A stretch of 64,000 nt of DNA, from NCBI GenBank assembly GCA_031382215.1, contig JANMYQ010000293.1, positions 29,225 to 93,224 of the forward strand, in the 5' to 3' direction. How positions within the stretch are numbered: position 1 is the stretch's first letter; every line of letters begins with the position of its first letter. Shown here piece after piece: positions 25,620-34,111 of the stretch. The translations under genes were made by a program, and so were the position numbers. A model generated the notes under the pieces. It was not told where the DNA came from. It saw only the letters and a list, made by a program, of their open reading frames with translations, and did not search any database. This stretch comes from LGRD01 sp031382215. Lineage in GTDB: Bacteria > Pseudomonadota > Gammaproteobacteria > Burkholderiales > Burkholderiaceae_C.

Positions 25620-26591
25620 GTGAGCGATCGGCTCGACTGGCGGCGCGACGGTGCCGACTGGCCGCACCACGAAGCCAGCCGCTTCGTCAGTGCCGCCGGC
25701 CTGCGCTGGCACGTGCAGCAGATGGGCCCCCCGGATCAGGGCCAAGGCCAAGGTCAAGGCCAAGACCAGAAGCTCCACGCGCCGCTGGCCCTGCTGATCC
25801 ACGGTACCGGCGCCGCCACCCATTCATGGCGCGGGTTGATGCCGCTGCTGGCGGCCCGCTACAACGTGTTGGCGGCCGACCTGCCGGGGCACGGCTTCAC
25901 GTCGATGGGGCCGGCATCGCAGATGTCGCTGCCCGGCATGGCGCAGGCGCTCGCTGCCCTGCTGGCCGAACTGAAGGCCGCGCCGCAACTGATCGTCGGC
26001 CATTCGGCCGGTGCCGCCGTCGGCGCGCGCATGCTGCTCGACGGCCATGCCGCGTCGGCCGCCGTGGCCAAGCTGGTCAGCCTGAACGGCGCACTGCTGC
26101 CGCTGGGCGGGCTGCCGGGGGTGCTGTTCCCGCCGGTGGCCAAGCTGATGGCGGCCTTGCCGTTCGTGCCGCGCGTGTTCTCGTGGCGCGCCGCCGACCC
26201 CGCATCGGTGCGGCGCCTGATCGAAGGCACCGGTTCGACCCTGGACGCGACCGGCGCAGCCCTCTACGCCCGCCTGCTGCGCAGCCCCGGCCATGCGGCG
26301 GGCGCGCTGGCGATGATGGCCAACTGGGACCTGCGGCCTCTGGAGCGTGACTGGCCCCGCCTGCACCTGCCGCTGACCCTGGTGGTGGGCGCCAACGACC
26401 GTGCCGTGCCGCCCGCGCAGGCGCGGCGGGTGCTGGCGCTGGTGCCGCAAGCCCGCCTCGTCACCTTGGCCGGGCTGGGGCACCTGGCGCATGAAGAGCG
26501 GCCGGATACCGTGGCCGACGTGGTGTTCAACGCTGTGGCGGCGCCTGAGTCAGCGCCGCCAGGCTCGCCACCACATCGTCGGCCTGGGTGA
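25620..26591 (+). CDS. bchO: BchO, alpha/beta hydrolase of the magnesium chelatase cluster
   Basis: A 323-residue alpha/beta hydrolase placed directly after bchID, as in other purple bacteria; its reaction is unknown but it is thought to aid Mg chelation. The nucleophile elbow is LIVGHSAGAAVGARMLL; the oxyanion region is LLIHGTGAATHSWRGLMPLL; the Asp is near LVVGANDRAVPPAQARRVLA and the His in LGHLAHEERPDTVADVV. It starts with GTG. A short Gln-Gly run (QGQGQGQGQ) near residue 41-49 comes from a hexanucleotide repeat. The 3' end overlaps the convergent cysteine hydrolase gene by 65 bp. Confidence 0.9.
   Translation: MSDRLDWRRDGADWPHHEASRFVSAAGLRWHVQQMGPPDQGQGQGQGQDQKLHAPLALLIHGTGAATHSWRGLMPLLAARYNVLAADLPGHGFTSMGPASQMSLPGMAQALAALLAELKAAPQLIVGHSAGAAVGARMLLDGHAASAAVAKLVSLNGALLPLGGLPGVLFPPVAKLMAALPFVPRVFSWRAADPASVRRLIEGTGSTLDATGAALYARLLRSPGHAAGALAMMANWDLRPLERDWPRLHLPLTLVVGANDRAVPPAQARRVLALVPQARLVTLAGLGHLAHEERPDTVADVVFNAVAAPESAPPGSPPHRRPG
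25740..25763 (+). repeat. Hexanucleotide repeat (GGCCAA, 4 units) in bchO
   Basis: Four GGCCAA/GGTCAA units encode Gly-Gln x4 between the N-terminal region and the first strand of the hydrolase domain. It is the third hexanucleotide dipeptide repeat in this superoperon. Confidence 0.75.
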
Positions 26592-27324
26592 CGAAGCCGA
26601 AGCACTTCTTCACGTTCCACACCGTCGCTTCGGTACAGAACGCCGGTGACGAGGTGGCGCAGCAGTCTTCCACCAGCACGCAGCCGTAGCCCAGGAAGTT
26701 GGCGTCGGTCAAGGTGTGCAGCACGCACTGGTCGGTGTTGACGCCGGCGAACAGGACCGTGCGCACGCCCAGGTTGCGCAGCATCGAGTCGAGCGGCGTG
26801 TCCCAGAAGCCGCTGATGCGGTGTTTGTCGACCTTCAGGTCGGCCGGGTCCACGGTCAGTTCGTCGACGATCGCGGCAGCCCAGCTGTCTTTCTGCAGCA
26901 CCGCACCGCCGCCACCGGGCAGCGGGTCGCCCAGGCCGGTGCCCACGCCGTGCGGCTTGTACAAGTGCAACTGGTTCGGCGGCATGTTGGCGAGATCGGG
27001 CCGGTTGCCCCAGTTGACCCAGATGATCGGCACGCCATGCTGGCGCAGCGCCGGGGTCAGGCGGTTCAGCGGTGCGATCGGCGCGCGGTCGGCCGCCACG
27101 TCGCCGCCGATGTGGTCGACCCAGCCGCCCTGCGTGCAGAAGTCGTTCTGCATGTCGATCACGATCAGCGCGCAGCGGTTCAGGTCCACGGTCACCTGCT
27201 GCGGCAACGACGGCAAGCTGAGCTTGCGCGGCGGCGGGCCGGGGTCGGACATGTCGACATGGTCGGCGCTGGCGAACCAGCGGTGGTTGGTGCCGGAGCC
27301 GAGCGGGTGCATCGTCTTCTTCAT
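26527..27324 (-). CDS. Cysteine hydrolase, isochorismatase superfamily (RutB/biuret-hydrolase-like)
   Basis: A 265-residue enzyme of the isochorismatase-like amidohydrolases. The triad is visible: Asp in LIVIDMQNDFCTQGGWVDH, Lys in LKVDKHRISGFWDTPLDSML, Cys in FAGVNTDQCVLHTLTDANF. Nearest families I recognise are RutB (ureidoacrylate hydrolase) and biuret/triuret hydrolases; the substrate cannot be fixed by eye. Its ATG overlaps the TGA of the ureidoglycolate lyase gene, so the two are coupled, pointing to a ureide-type C-N substrate. An N-terminal extension of about 40 residues precedes the domain. Confidence 0.8.
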   Translation of the reverse strand: MKKTMHPLGSGTNHRWFASADHVDMSDPGPPPRKLSLPSLPQQVTVDLNRCALIVIDMQNDFCTQGGWVDHIGGDVAADRAPIAPLNRLTPALRQHGVPIIWVNWGNRPDLANMPPNQLHLYKPHGVGTGLGDPLPGGGGAVLQKDSWAAAIVDELTVDPADLKVDKHRISGFWDTPLDSMLRNLGVRTVLFAGVNTDQCVLHTLTDANFLGYGCVLVEDCCATSSPAFCTEATVWNVKKCFGFVTQADDVVASLAALTQAPPQR

Positions 27325-27833
27325 GCTTCGACCCACACCGGCACGCCTTCGAGCGGGTGCTCGTCGCAGTTGGCCGGCAAGGGCGGGCCGCCGCGGTCCA
27401 CCACCAGGAAGTCGGACGGGGCCTGCAGCGCCAGCAGCGGGTGGTGCCAGGTGCCGCGCGCGTAGTTGATGCCCTGGCCGGGCGCGGCCATGAAGCAGCG
27501 CAACTGTGTGGGCGCTGGCGGCGGCCCGGCGAACGACACCACCACCAGGTAGGGTCGCGCATCCAGCGGCACGAAGGCCTGGCTGCCCAGCGGGTGGCGC
27601 TCCATCATCGTCAGCCGCAGCGGCAAGGCATGCGGCTGCGCGCGAAAGATGCTGATGATCGGCCAGCCGCCGCCGGCCGACACATCGACCTTGGCCAGGT
27701 CGTGGTAACGCACGGCATCGCCGCGGTTCACGCCATAGCGCTGCGCGGCATCGCCGGCTTCGATCACGTCGCCGTAAGGTTTGAAAGTTTCTGCGCTCAA
27801 GGGCTCGGTGTGCAACACGTGGCGGTGGGTCAT
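27321..27833 (-). CDS. allA: Ureidoglycolate lyase family protein (AllA-like)
   Basis: A 170-residue cupin-fold protein matching ureidoglycolate lyase, which splits ureidoglycolate into glyoxylate and urea at the end of allantoin breakdown. LSAETFKPYGDVIEAGDAAQ opens the domain; MMERHPLGSQAFVPLDARPY and YARGTWHHPLLALQAPSDFL are family segments with the His residues expected for metal binding. First gene of a leftward pair with the cysteine hydrolase and divergent from an XRE-cupin regulator 128 bp away, which may control it. The function in purine breakdown is inferred; no allantoinase gene is in the window. Confidence 0.82.
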   Translation of the reverse strand: MTHRHVLHTEPLSAETFKPYGDVIEAGDAAQRYGVNRGDAVRYHDLAKVDVSAGGGWPIISIFRAQPHALPLRLTMMERHPLGSQAFVPLDARPYLVVVSFAGPPPAPTQLRCFMAAPGQGINYARGTWHHPLLALQAPSDFLVVDRGGPPLPANCDEHPLEGVPVWVEA

Positions 27834-27961
27834 TGGGGCGGTCCTTCGGTCGCTGGCCCGCTTTCTGCAAGCATGCGGCGTGCCGGGGCTGCGAACGGTG
27901 GGCGATACTGCCGCGCTCCAAGGGGGAGCCTGGCGCAGGCACAGCAGGGCGCGACCAACAC

Positions 27962-28687
27962 ATGAAGAAGACGCGGACAAACAGCAGCCCCCGGGCCACG
28001 CCACCGGCCACCAAGGGGGCGCGCGCCAAAACGCCGCCACTGAACGCCGCCAAGGCTGCCAAGGCAGGCAGGAAGCCTTCCGCCCGAGCGCCCGCCGCGC
28101 CCGCCGCGCCCGCCGCGCCCAAGCGCGATGACCTTCAGATCGGCGGCCGGCTCAAGCACGCACGGCTGCTCGCCGGCATCCTGATGCGCGAACTGGCGGC
28201 CAAGGTGGGTTGCACCGAAAGCATGATCTCCAAGATCGAGAGCGGCCGGGTCGTGCCCAGCCTGCCGATGCTGCAGCGGCTGGTCGGTGCGCTGGACCGC
28301 GACCTGGCCTCGTTCTTCGGCTCCGACCCCAACTCGCCCGGCATCGTGCTGCGCGCTGGCCAGCGCCCCGTTGCCAGCACCGACCCGATCCGCCAGGGAA
28401 GCCAGGTCAGCTATGAACGCCTGGTGCCGTTCGGCGCCGGCAATCTGCTCGAAGGCAACATTCACGTCGTCGAAGCCGGCGGCGCGAAGGACGACCCGAT
28501 CACCCACCAGGGCGAGACCCTGGGCTACGTGATCGAGGGCCAGCTCGAGCTGACCATCGACGAGACCCGCTACGTGCTCGGCGCCGGTGATTCGTTCTTC
28601 TTCAAGAACCACCTGACCAACCGCTACAGCAACCCCGGGCCGGGCGCCGCGCGGGTGCTGTGGGTGAACACGCCGCAGGTGCACTGA
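27962..28687 (+). CDS. XRE-family regulator with C-terminal cupin domain
   Basis: A 241-residue transcription factor: a basic, Ala/Pro/Lys-rich N-terminus (1-55), a Cro/C1-type helix-turn-helix (MRELAAKVGCTESMISKIES), and a cupin domain (GNIHVVEAGGAKDDPITHQG, then VIEGQLELTIDETRYVLGAG). Such proteins (PuuR-like) sense small metabolites through the cupin. It is divergent from the allA-hydrolase pair and probably regulates it, and perhaps the nearby amidase and transporter. The frame is open further upstream but without similarity; the ATG chosen begins MKKTRTN. Confidence 0.8.
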   Translation: MKKTRTNSSPRATPPATKGARAKTPPLNAAKAAKAGRKPSARAPAAPAAPAAPKRDDLQIGGRLKHARLLAGILMRELAAKVGCTESMISKIESGRVVPSLPMLQRLVGALDRDLASFFGSDPNSPGIVLRAGQRPVASTDPIRQGSQVSYERLVPFGAGNLLEGNIHVVEAGGAKDDPITHQGETLGYVIEGQLELTIDETRYVLGAGDSFFFKNHLTNRYSNPGPGAARVLWVNTPQVH

Positions 28688-28739
28688 AGCGGCGGAGCCG
28701 TTCCTCGGTAACATGCGCGCCTCTTCCTGGAGGCGTGTG

Positions 28740-30050
28740 ATGAGCGAAGCGGGCGTGTTTGCACAAGTGGTGGCGTTGGTCGGCGAAGCGGCGATCCGGT
28801 GGCGGCGTTTGCAGGGCAGCGCACCCGGACAGGCGGTGGGCCCCTTGCCAACCATCCCGGCGGCCCGACCGCAGGGCCGCATCCCGACCTTGAAGATGCC
28901 CACCGCCAAGGGCTGGGCGCCGGGGCAGCTGCCGACCGCCGCGCCAGGCTTGAAGGTCAACGCCTTCGCCACCGGCTTGAAGCACCCGCGCTGGATCCAC
29001 GTGCTGCCCAATGGCGACGTGACCGTCGCCGAAGCGCTGTTCACGCCCGGGCCGGCGCGCTCGATCTTCGACCACGCAATGTTCAGCACGATGAAACGCG
29101 CCGCCGCCATCGGCCCGAGCCCGAACCGCATCACCCTGCTGCGCGACGCCGACCGCGACGGCGTGGCCGAAACCCGCGAAACTTTCCTCGAAGGCCTGAG
29201 CCAGCCCTTCGGCATGGCGCTGCTGGGCGACACCTTCTACGTGGGTAACACCGACGGCCTGGTCGCCTTCCCGTACACACCCGGCGCCACGCGCATCACC
29301 GCACCGGCGCGCAAGCTCGCCGAGTTCAAGCCGCGCGGCCACTGGACGCGCAGCCTGCTGGCGAGCCCCGACGGGCGCAAGCTCTTCGTCGGTGTCGGCT
29401 CGCTCAGCAACATTGCCGAAAGTGGCATGGAGGTCGAAGAGGGGCGCGCCTGCATCTACGAGATCGACCTGGCCACCGGCCTCAGCCGCATCTTTGCCGG
29501 CGGGCTGCGCAACCCTGTCGGCCTGGCCTGGGAGCCGAACACCCGCCGGCTCTGGACCGTGGTCAACGAGCGCGACGGCCTTGGCGACGAGACCCCGCCC
29601 GACTACCTGACTTCAGTGACGGACGGCGCCTTCTACGGCTGGCCGTACTGCTACTGGGGCCAGACGGTGGACGACCGCGTGCCGCAAGACGCGGCGATGG
29701 TGGCGCGCGCGATCGCGCCCGACTACGCGCTCGGCGGACACACCGCGTCGCTCGGCCTGTGCTGGCTGCCGGCCGGCACCTTGCCCGGCTTCGAGCAGGA
29801 CGGCATGGCCATCGGCCAGCACGGCTCGTGGAACCGCAGCACGCTCAGCGGCTACCGGGTCGTTTTCGTGCCGTTCGCCAACGGCCGCCCGAGCGGGCCG
29901 CCGCGCGACATCCTGAGCGGTTTTCTGGCGCCGGATGAGAAGGTGTCGTACGGCAGGCCGGTCGGCGTGGTGATCGGGCCGGACGGTCGCTCGTTGTTGG
30001 TGGCCGACGACGTGGGTGATGTGGTCTGGCGCGTGAGTGGGGCAGCCTAG
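28740..30050 (+). CDS. Sorbosone/glucose dehydrogenase-like beta-propeller protein
   Basis: A 436-residue protein of the PQQ-dependent sugar dehydrogenase (sorbosone dehydrogenase) fold. LKVNAFATGLKHPRWIHVLP, LRDADRDGVAETRETFLEGL, ASPDGRKLFVGVGSLSNIAE and FYGWPYCYWGQTVDDRVPQD are typical; His of MAIGQHGSWNRSTLSGYRVV is in the expected place. No clear signal peptide is seen at the start, which is unusual for this normally periplasmic group. GGAGG stands seven bases before the ATG. Role in this neighbourhood is unknown. Ends tail to tail with a cupin gene, overlapping it by four bases. Confidence 0.8.
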   Translation: MSEAGVFAQVVALVGEAAIRWRRLQGSAPGQAVGPLPTIPAARPQGRIPTLKMPTAKGWAPGQLPTAAPGLKVNAFATGLKHPRWIHVLPNGDVTVAEALFTPGPARSIFDHAMFSTMKRAAAIGPSPNRITLLRDADRDGVAETRETFLEGLSQPFGMALLGDTFYVGNTDGLVAFPYTPGATRITAPARKLAEFKPRGHWTRSLLASPDGRKLFVGVGSLSNIAESGMEVEEGRACIYEIDLATGLSRIFAGGLRNPVGLAWEPNTRRLWTVVNERDGLGDETPPDYLTSVTDGAFYGWPYCYWGQTVDDRVPQDAAMVARAIAPDYALGGHTASLGLCWLPAGTLPGFEQDGMAIGQHGSWNRSTLSGYRVVFVPFANGRPSGPPRDILSGFLAPDEKVSYGRPVGVVIGPDGRSLLVADDVGDVVWRVSGAA

Positions 30051-30421
30051 AAGAACTGGTTCGGCTGAAGGAAGAAGCCCAGGATCAGCGCACCGTTCGG
30101 CGCGCTCGCCACATGCCGGCTGCCCGCCGGCCGCCAGACGAAGTTGCCGGCGCTGACCTCGCCTTCGTGGTCCACCAGGCTGCCTTCGAGCACCCAGCTC
30201 TGTTCGATGCGCGTGTGCATGTGGTCGGTCAGCACCGAGCCAGGCGCCATGCGCGTCAGCACGGTCTGCAGGCCGGTCTCGGGGTCTTCCACCAGCACCT
30301 TGATCTCGACGCCGGGAAAGCGCGTCGGCTGCCACTGCAGTGCCGGCACATCGATGTAGCGAGATGCGAGCGGCGCCAGTTGGGCGTGTTGTTCCTGCAG
30401 GCCGGGGGTCTGTTCTGCCAT
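30047..30421 (-). CDS. Small cupin-domain protein (ChrR-type)
   Basis: A 124-residue single-domain cupin. LQWQPTRFPGVEIKVLVEDP starts the barrel, MAPGSVLTDHMHTRIEQSWV provides the His pair and Glu of motif 1, and GNFVWRPAGSRHVASAPNGA provides motif 2. This looks like the ChrR-like cupin group, which includes metal-binding sensors and dioxygenases; the substrate is unknown. The start used is MAEQTPG; the frame continues upstream without similarity. Confidence 0.7.
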   Translation of the reverse strand: MAEQTPGLQEQHAQLAPLASRYIDVPALQWQPTRFPGVEIKVLVEDPETGLQTVLTRMAPGSVLTDHMHTRIEQSWVLEGSLVDHEGEVSAGNFVWRPAGSRHVASAPNGALILGFFLQPNQFF

Positions 30422-30560
30422 GGGTCGGGTCTCCGGGGAGGGTTTGGGCGGCGGGGCCGTGACACGATCATGCACCGGCCTGCGCTCGCGAGCCCTGATT
30501 TGACAGCGCAAGCGATCGTGCCACATGCTTCGGCATATGCCAGTTCCTCAGGAGCCTCCC

Positions 30561-30794
30561 GTGACCGAACGCCATGCTTCGCTGTTCCGGAATGGTCGCA
30601 ACCAGGCTGTCCGCATCCCGCGTGAATTCGAGCTCGAGGGCACCGAGGTGCTGATGCGCAAGGAGGGCGATCGGCTCATCCTCACGCCCATCCGCACGAA
30701 CCGGCTCCTGGAGCTGCTGGCCTCCTGGGGGCCGCTGGACGAGGGCCTTCCCGACGTGGAAGACCTGCCGCCACAGCAGCGCGTGGACCTCTGA
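30561..30794 (+). CDS. vapB: VapB-type antitoxin (AbrB/SpoVT fold)
   Basis: A 77-residue swapped-hairpin antitoxin: VTERHASLFRNGRNQAVRIP followed by REFELEGTEVLMRKEGDRLI, the standard VapB pattern, with a C-terminal toxin-binding tail ending LPPQQRVDL. The GTG start is chosen because AGGAG lies six bases before it; ATG codons at 30525 and 30540 are alternatives. Its TGA overlaps the vapC ATG, as in most vapBC pairs. Confidence 0.82.
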   Translation: MTERHASLFRNGRNQAVRIPREFELEGTEVLMRKEGDRLILTPIRTNRLLELLASWGPLDEGLPDVEDLPPQQRVDL

Positions 30795-31212
30795 TGGCTG
30801 AGCCGGCCTGGTTGCTGGACACGAACACGCTGTCCGATCTGATCCGCAACCCGGGCGGGCCTTTGGTGGCGAGGATCGGCGCGGTGCCTCCCGATGCGTT
30901 GTGCACCAGCATCGTGGTCGCCTGCGAATTGCGCTTCGGTGCGCAGCGCAAAGGTTCTGCCGTGCCGACCGGTCGCGTCGAACAGTTGCTCGACAGCCTG
31001 TTGGTGCTGCCCTTTGACGAGCCGGCAGATCGGCATTACGCCGACATTCGCGCGCCGTGCTCGAGAAAGCCGGCACGCCCATCGGCAGCCACGATCTGTT
31101 CATCGCAGCGCACGCGCGTTCGCGCGGATTGACGGTGGTGACGCACAACCTGCGCGAGTTCCAGCGCGTGCCCGGCCTGAGCGTGGAGGATTGGCTGGGC
31201 CCCCCTGGCTGA
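30794..31212 (+). pseudogene. vapC: VapC-type PIN toxin, frameshifted
   Basis: The first frame reads MAEPAWLLDTNTLSDLIRNP, ACELRFGAQRKGSAV and LPFDEPADRHYADIRA, matching a VapC PIN domain with the first Asp and the Glu. After about base 31055 the match moves to another frame: VLEKAGTPIGSHDLFIAAHA, ARSRGLTVVTHNLREFQRV, PGLSVEDWLG, ending at 31212. The second part holds the third acidic residue (SHDLF) and the usual C-terminus. One base is missing, or two are extra, near CGCGCGCCGTGCTC. As it stands translation ends at 31132 with a wrong tail of about 23 residues, so the toxin is probably inactive. A sequencing error in this GC run is also possible. Confidence 0.82.
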
Positions 31213-31220
31213 CGCGCCGA

Positions 31221-32678
31221 TCAGCGCGTTGCTGGCGCAAGTCCCGCACACACCGGTGGCCGCCGGTCCCGCATCGGATACAAGCCCTCCACCACCGCCG
31301 CCAACGCCAGCACCCCGCGGTCGTCCAGGTGCCGGCCCATGATCTGCAGCCCGATCGGCAGACCTTCGGCCGTGAAACCCACCGGCACCGACGCCGCCGG
31401 CAGCCCGGTCAGGTTCGCGATCGATGAAAACGGCAGCCAGGCGACCGTGTCGACGGCCTGGCCGGCGATGTGGGTCGGGCCTTCCAGGTCAACGGAGAAG
31501 GCCGCGCTGGCGGTGGTGGGCGTCAGCAGGAAGTCATACGCCTCCATGAAGCGCCACACGGTGTTGACGATGCGCTTGCGCTCCATCAGCGCGTGCGTGA
31601 ATTCATCGCCGCTCCAGTCGCGCGCGAGCAGCCGCGCAAGCCAGCCGGTCAGCGTGACGCCTTGTTCGGCGGCCATGCGGCGCAGGCCGGCTCGGTCGGT
31701 GTCCAGCGCAACCAGCGTCTCGAACATCGCGCCGGGGTTGCCGGTGGCGGGGTTGGCCAGCTCGACCCCGCAGCCGAGTTCGTGTTCGATGCGCCGCGCG
31801 GCGGCTAGCGTCGCGTGGCGCACCTGCGGGTCCACCAGCGCAAAGCCCAGGTCGGGGCTGACGGCGATGCGGATCTTGCGCAGGCTGTCGGCTGGGGCAA
31901 TCGCCCAGTCACTGCTTTCGGCCGGAATCGAGAACCGGTCGCGCGGCGTCGGCCCGGCCAGCACACACAGCGCCAGCGCCGCGTCGGCCGCGGTGCGCGT
32001 GATCGGGCCGATGTGTTCGAGCGACTCCCAGCTACTGATGCCGGGGTAACGTTCGTCGCGGCAGCCCGGATACACCGGCACGCGGCCCCATGAGGGCTTG
32101 ATGCCGAACAGCCCGCACAGGGCAGCCGGCACGCGCACCGAACCGCCGCCGTCGCTGCCAATCGCCAGGGTCAACAAACGCGCGGCCACCGCGGCGGCCG
32201 AACCCGCGCTCGAGCCGCCGGGGGTCAGCGCAACGTTCCACGGGTTGCGCGTGGTCGGGAACAGCGGGTTGTGCCCGATCGCGCCGTAGCCGAATTCGGA
32301 CGTGTTGGTCTTGCCGATGACGATGGCGCCGGCCGCGCGCAGCCGCTCCACCACCACGTCGTCTTCGTCGGGCACGTGCTCGGCGTACAGCTTTGAGCCG
32401 AAGGTGGTGCGCAGCCCGCGCGTGCACACCAGGTCCTTGATGGCCACCGGCACGCCGGCCAGCGGGCCGACCGCCTCACCGCGCGCCAGGCGTTCGTCGA
32501 TGGCGGCGGCGGTACGGCGCGCGCCTTCGGCGTCGAGTGTGCAGAACGCGTGCAGCGCGCCGTCGAGCGCGGCGATGCGGGCCAGTGTGGTCTCGACCGC
32601 CTGCGCGGCCGTCAGCCGGCCGCCGCGCCGCGCGGCGGCGAGTTCGGCCAGGCTCGGGTCATCCACTGTGTTGTCCAT
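31221..32678 (-). CDS. Amidase, amidase-signature family
   Basis: A 485-residue amidase-signature hydrolase. The Ser-cisSer-Lys triad is visible: Lys in GVPVAIKDLVCTRGLRTTFG, the cis-Ser in NPWNVALTPGGSSAGSAAAV and the nucleophile Ser in IGSDGGGSVRVPAALCGLFG. It would hydrolyse a carbon-nitrogen amide bond; members include allophanate hydrolase, AtzE/AtzF-like and many broad amidases. It is divergent from a BMP-type transporter gene over a shared 299-bp gap, suggesting that the transporter imports its substrate or a precursor. Confidence 0.88.
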   Translation of the reverse strand: MDNTVDDPSLAELAAARRGGRLTAAQAVETTLARIAALDGALHAFCTLDAEGARRTAAAIDERLARGEAVGPLAGVPVAIKDLVCTRGLRTTFGSKLYAEHVPDEDDVVVERLRAAGAIVIGKTNTSEFGYGAIGHNPLFPTTRNPWNVALTPGGSSAGSAAAVAARLLTLAIGSDGGGSVRVPAALCGLFGIKPSWGRVPVYPGCRDERYPGISSWESLEHIGPITRTAADAALALCVLAGPTPRDRFSIPAESSDWAIAPADSLRKIRIAVSPDLGFALVDPQVRHATLAAARRIEHELGCGVELANPATGNPGAMFETLVALDTDRAGLRRMAAEQGVTLTGWLARLLARDWSGDEFTHALMERKRIVNTVWRFMEAYDFLLTPTTASAAFSVDLEGPTHIAGQAVDTVAWLPFSSIANLTGLPAASVPVGFTAEGLPIGLQIMGRHLDDRGVLALAAVVEGLYPMRDRRPPVCAGLAPATR

Positions 32679-32977
32679 CGTTGCCGTGCCCCTTCTCTGG
32701 TTGAGCCCTGCCGGGTCATCACTTCACTTGCTTTGCCGTCACGTGTCAGCAAGGCGCGGGCCACAGGCAGCACCCGGTCGTGCACCAAGAGTGTCATTCA
32801 AGTGACTTGACTGAACATCATTTCGGTGCAACTCGCGTTCCAGCGCCCTGTTTCCGGGCGGGCGGCGGCCACCGCCACCGGGGCAATCCGCGCGGCACCG
32901 TTTTTGCTAACCACCGTCAGTCGCCCGCATCGGCGGCCCGCTTCACTCCACGTATGTCACTGACGAAAGGAATCGCG
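32679..32977. promoter_or_regulatory. Divergent gap between amidase and BMP lipoprotein-type binding protein
   Basis: No gene is supported here. It contains the perfect palindrome TCAAGT-G-ACTTGA at 32798-32810, a plausible operator for divergent control. A clear -35/-10 pair was not identified. Confidence 0.4.
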
Positions 32978-33961
32978 ATGTCCAAGAATTTCATGACGCG
33001 CCGGGGCATGTTTGCCGCGGCCGGACTGTTGGCGCTGCAACTCGCCGCCGGCCCTGCCGCGCAGGCGGCCGACCCACTGACAGTGGGCGTGCTGCTGCCC
33101 GGCTCGAAGACCGACAAGGGCTGGATGGAGTCTGGCTACGACGGGCTGATGGCGGTGCAGAAAGAACTCGGCCCGAAGATGAAGATGCAGATGATCGAGA
33201 ACATCAAGGACGCCGACATGGAGCAGGCGCTGACCACCCTGGCCAGCAAGAACGCGCTCGTGATCGGCATCGGCGGGCAGACGCAGGCGGCGCTGACCAA
33301 GGTGGCGAAGAAATTCCCCAAGGTCAAGTTCTCCATCGTCGGCGGCAACCGTGACGAGAGCCTGCCCAACATCGCCGGGTATGACGTGAAGCAGGCCGAG
33401 ATCGCGTTCGTGGCCGGCGCGGCGGCGGCCATGATGTCCAAGACCGGCGCGATCAGCTACATCGGCGGGCTCGAGATTCCGCCGATCGTCAACGCCGGCA
33501 CCGAGTTCAACAACGGCGCCAAGTTCATCAACCCGAAGATCAAGTACTTCCAGAGCTTCACCGGCGACTTCGACGACGTGGTCAAGTCCAAGGAAGGCAC
33601 GCTCGCGGCGATTGCGCAGGGGGCCGACATCCACTATCACATCCTGAACCTGGGCCTGAAGGGCATGGAGCAGGCGGCCAAGGACAAGGGCACCAAGATC
33701 ATCGGCAGCTACACCGACCGCTGCGGCACCGACCCGCTGTACGTGGGCTACAGCATCACCGGCGTCGGTTTCCTCGCTTCGTACGCGATCAACGAGGCGG
33801 TGGCCGGCACGTGGAAGGCGGGCTACAAGCCGTTCGGCCTGGCGATGGGGCCGAAGGCGTCGGGTATGGTGGTGTGCGGTGGCACGCCGGAGCAGAAGGC
33901 CAAGCTCGAAGAGATCAAGAAGATGATCCTGGACGGCAAGATCAAGGTGCTGGAAGGGTGA
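32978..33961 (+). CDS. BMP-family ABC transporter substrate-binding protein
   Basis: A 327-residue periplasmic binding protein with a signal sequence (MSKNFMTRRGMFAAAGLLAL...AQAADP; twin Arg at TRRGMF). The mature part begins LTVGVLLPGSKTDKGWMESG and includes VVGGNRDESLPNIAGYDV-like and GAISYIGGLEIPPIVNAGTE segments of the BmpA/PnrA family, which binds nucleosides and related bases. AAGGA lies before the ATG. It belongs with the downstream ATPase and two permeases although a palindromic repeat separates it from the ATPase. Confidence 0.88.
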   Translation: MSKNFMTRRGMFAAAGLLALQLAAGPAAQAADPLTVGVLLPGSKTDKGWMESGYDGLMAVQKELGPKMKMQMIENIKDADMEQALTTLASKNALVIGIGGQTQAALTKVAKKFPKVKFSIVGGNRDESLPNIAGYDVKQAEIAFVAGAAAAMMSKTGAISYIGGLEIPPIVNAGTEFNNGAKFINPKIKYFQSFTGDFDDVVKSKEGTLAAIAQGADIHYHILNLGLKGMEQAAKDKGTKIIGSYTDRCGTDPLYVGYSITGVGFLASYAINEAVAGTWKAGYKPFGLAMGPKASGMVVCGGTPEQKAKLEEIKKMILDGKIKVLEG

Positions 33962-33979
33962 GAGGGATGTGGCTTTACT

Positions 33980-34077
33980 CCCTCTCCCTCTGGGAGAGGG
34001 CAGGGGTGAGGGCTGACCGCTGCGGTTCTTGCCGTGCGCGGCCCCTCACCCCAACCCTCTCCCCAAAGGGGCGAGGG
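33980..34077. repeat. REP-like intergenic palindromic repeat
   Basis: Two arms, CCCTCTCCCTCTGGGAGAGG plus CAGGGGTGAGGG (33980-34012) and CCCTCACCCCAACCCTCTCC plus CCAAAGGGGCGAGGG (34042-34077), form inverted repeats within and between themselves. This is the common dispersed palindrome of many Burkholderiales genomes. It lies between the binding-protein and ATPase genes, where it may limit read-through or stabilise the upstream message. A false ORF through it would give the peptide PSPQPSPQRGEG. Confidence 0.85.
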
Positions 34078-34111
34078 CGCAAGGCCTGGACGCTTTCACT
34101 CGGGGACGCCC

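Noticed and set aside
34034..34111. N-terminal extension of the ABC ATPase beginning with PSPQPSPQRGEG
   Set aside because: The peptide is the well-known translation of a dispersed palindromic repeat, not protein.
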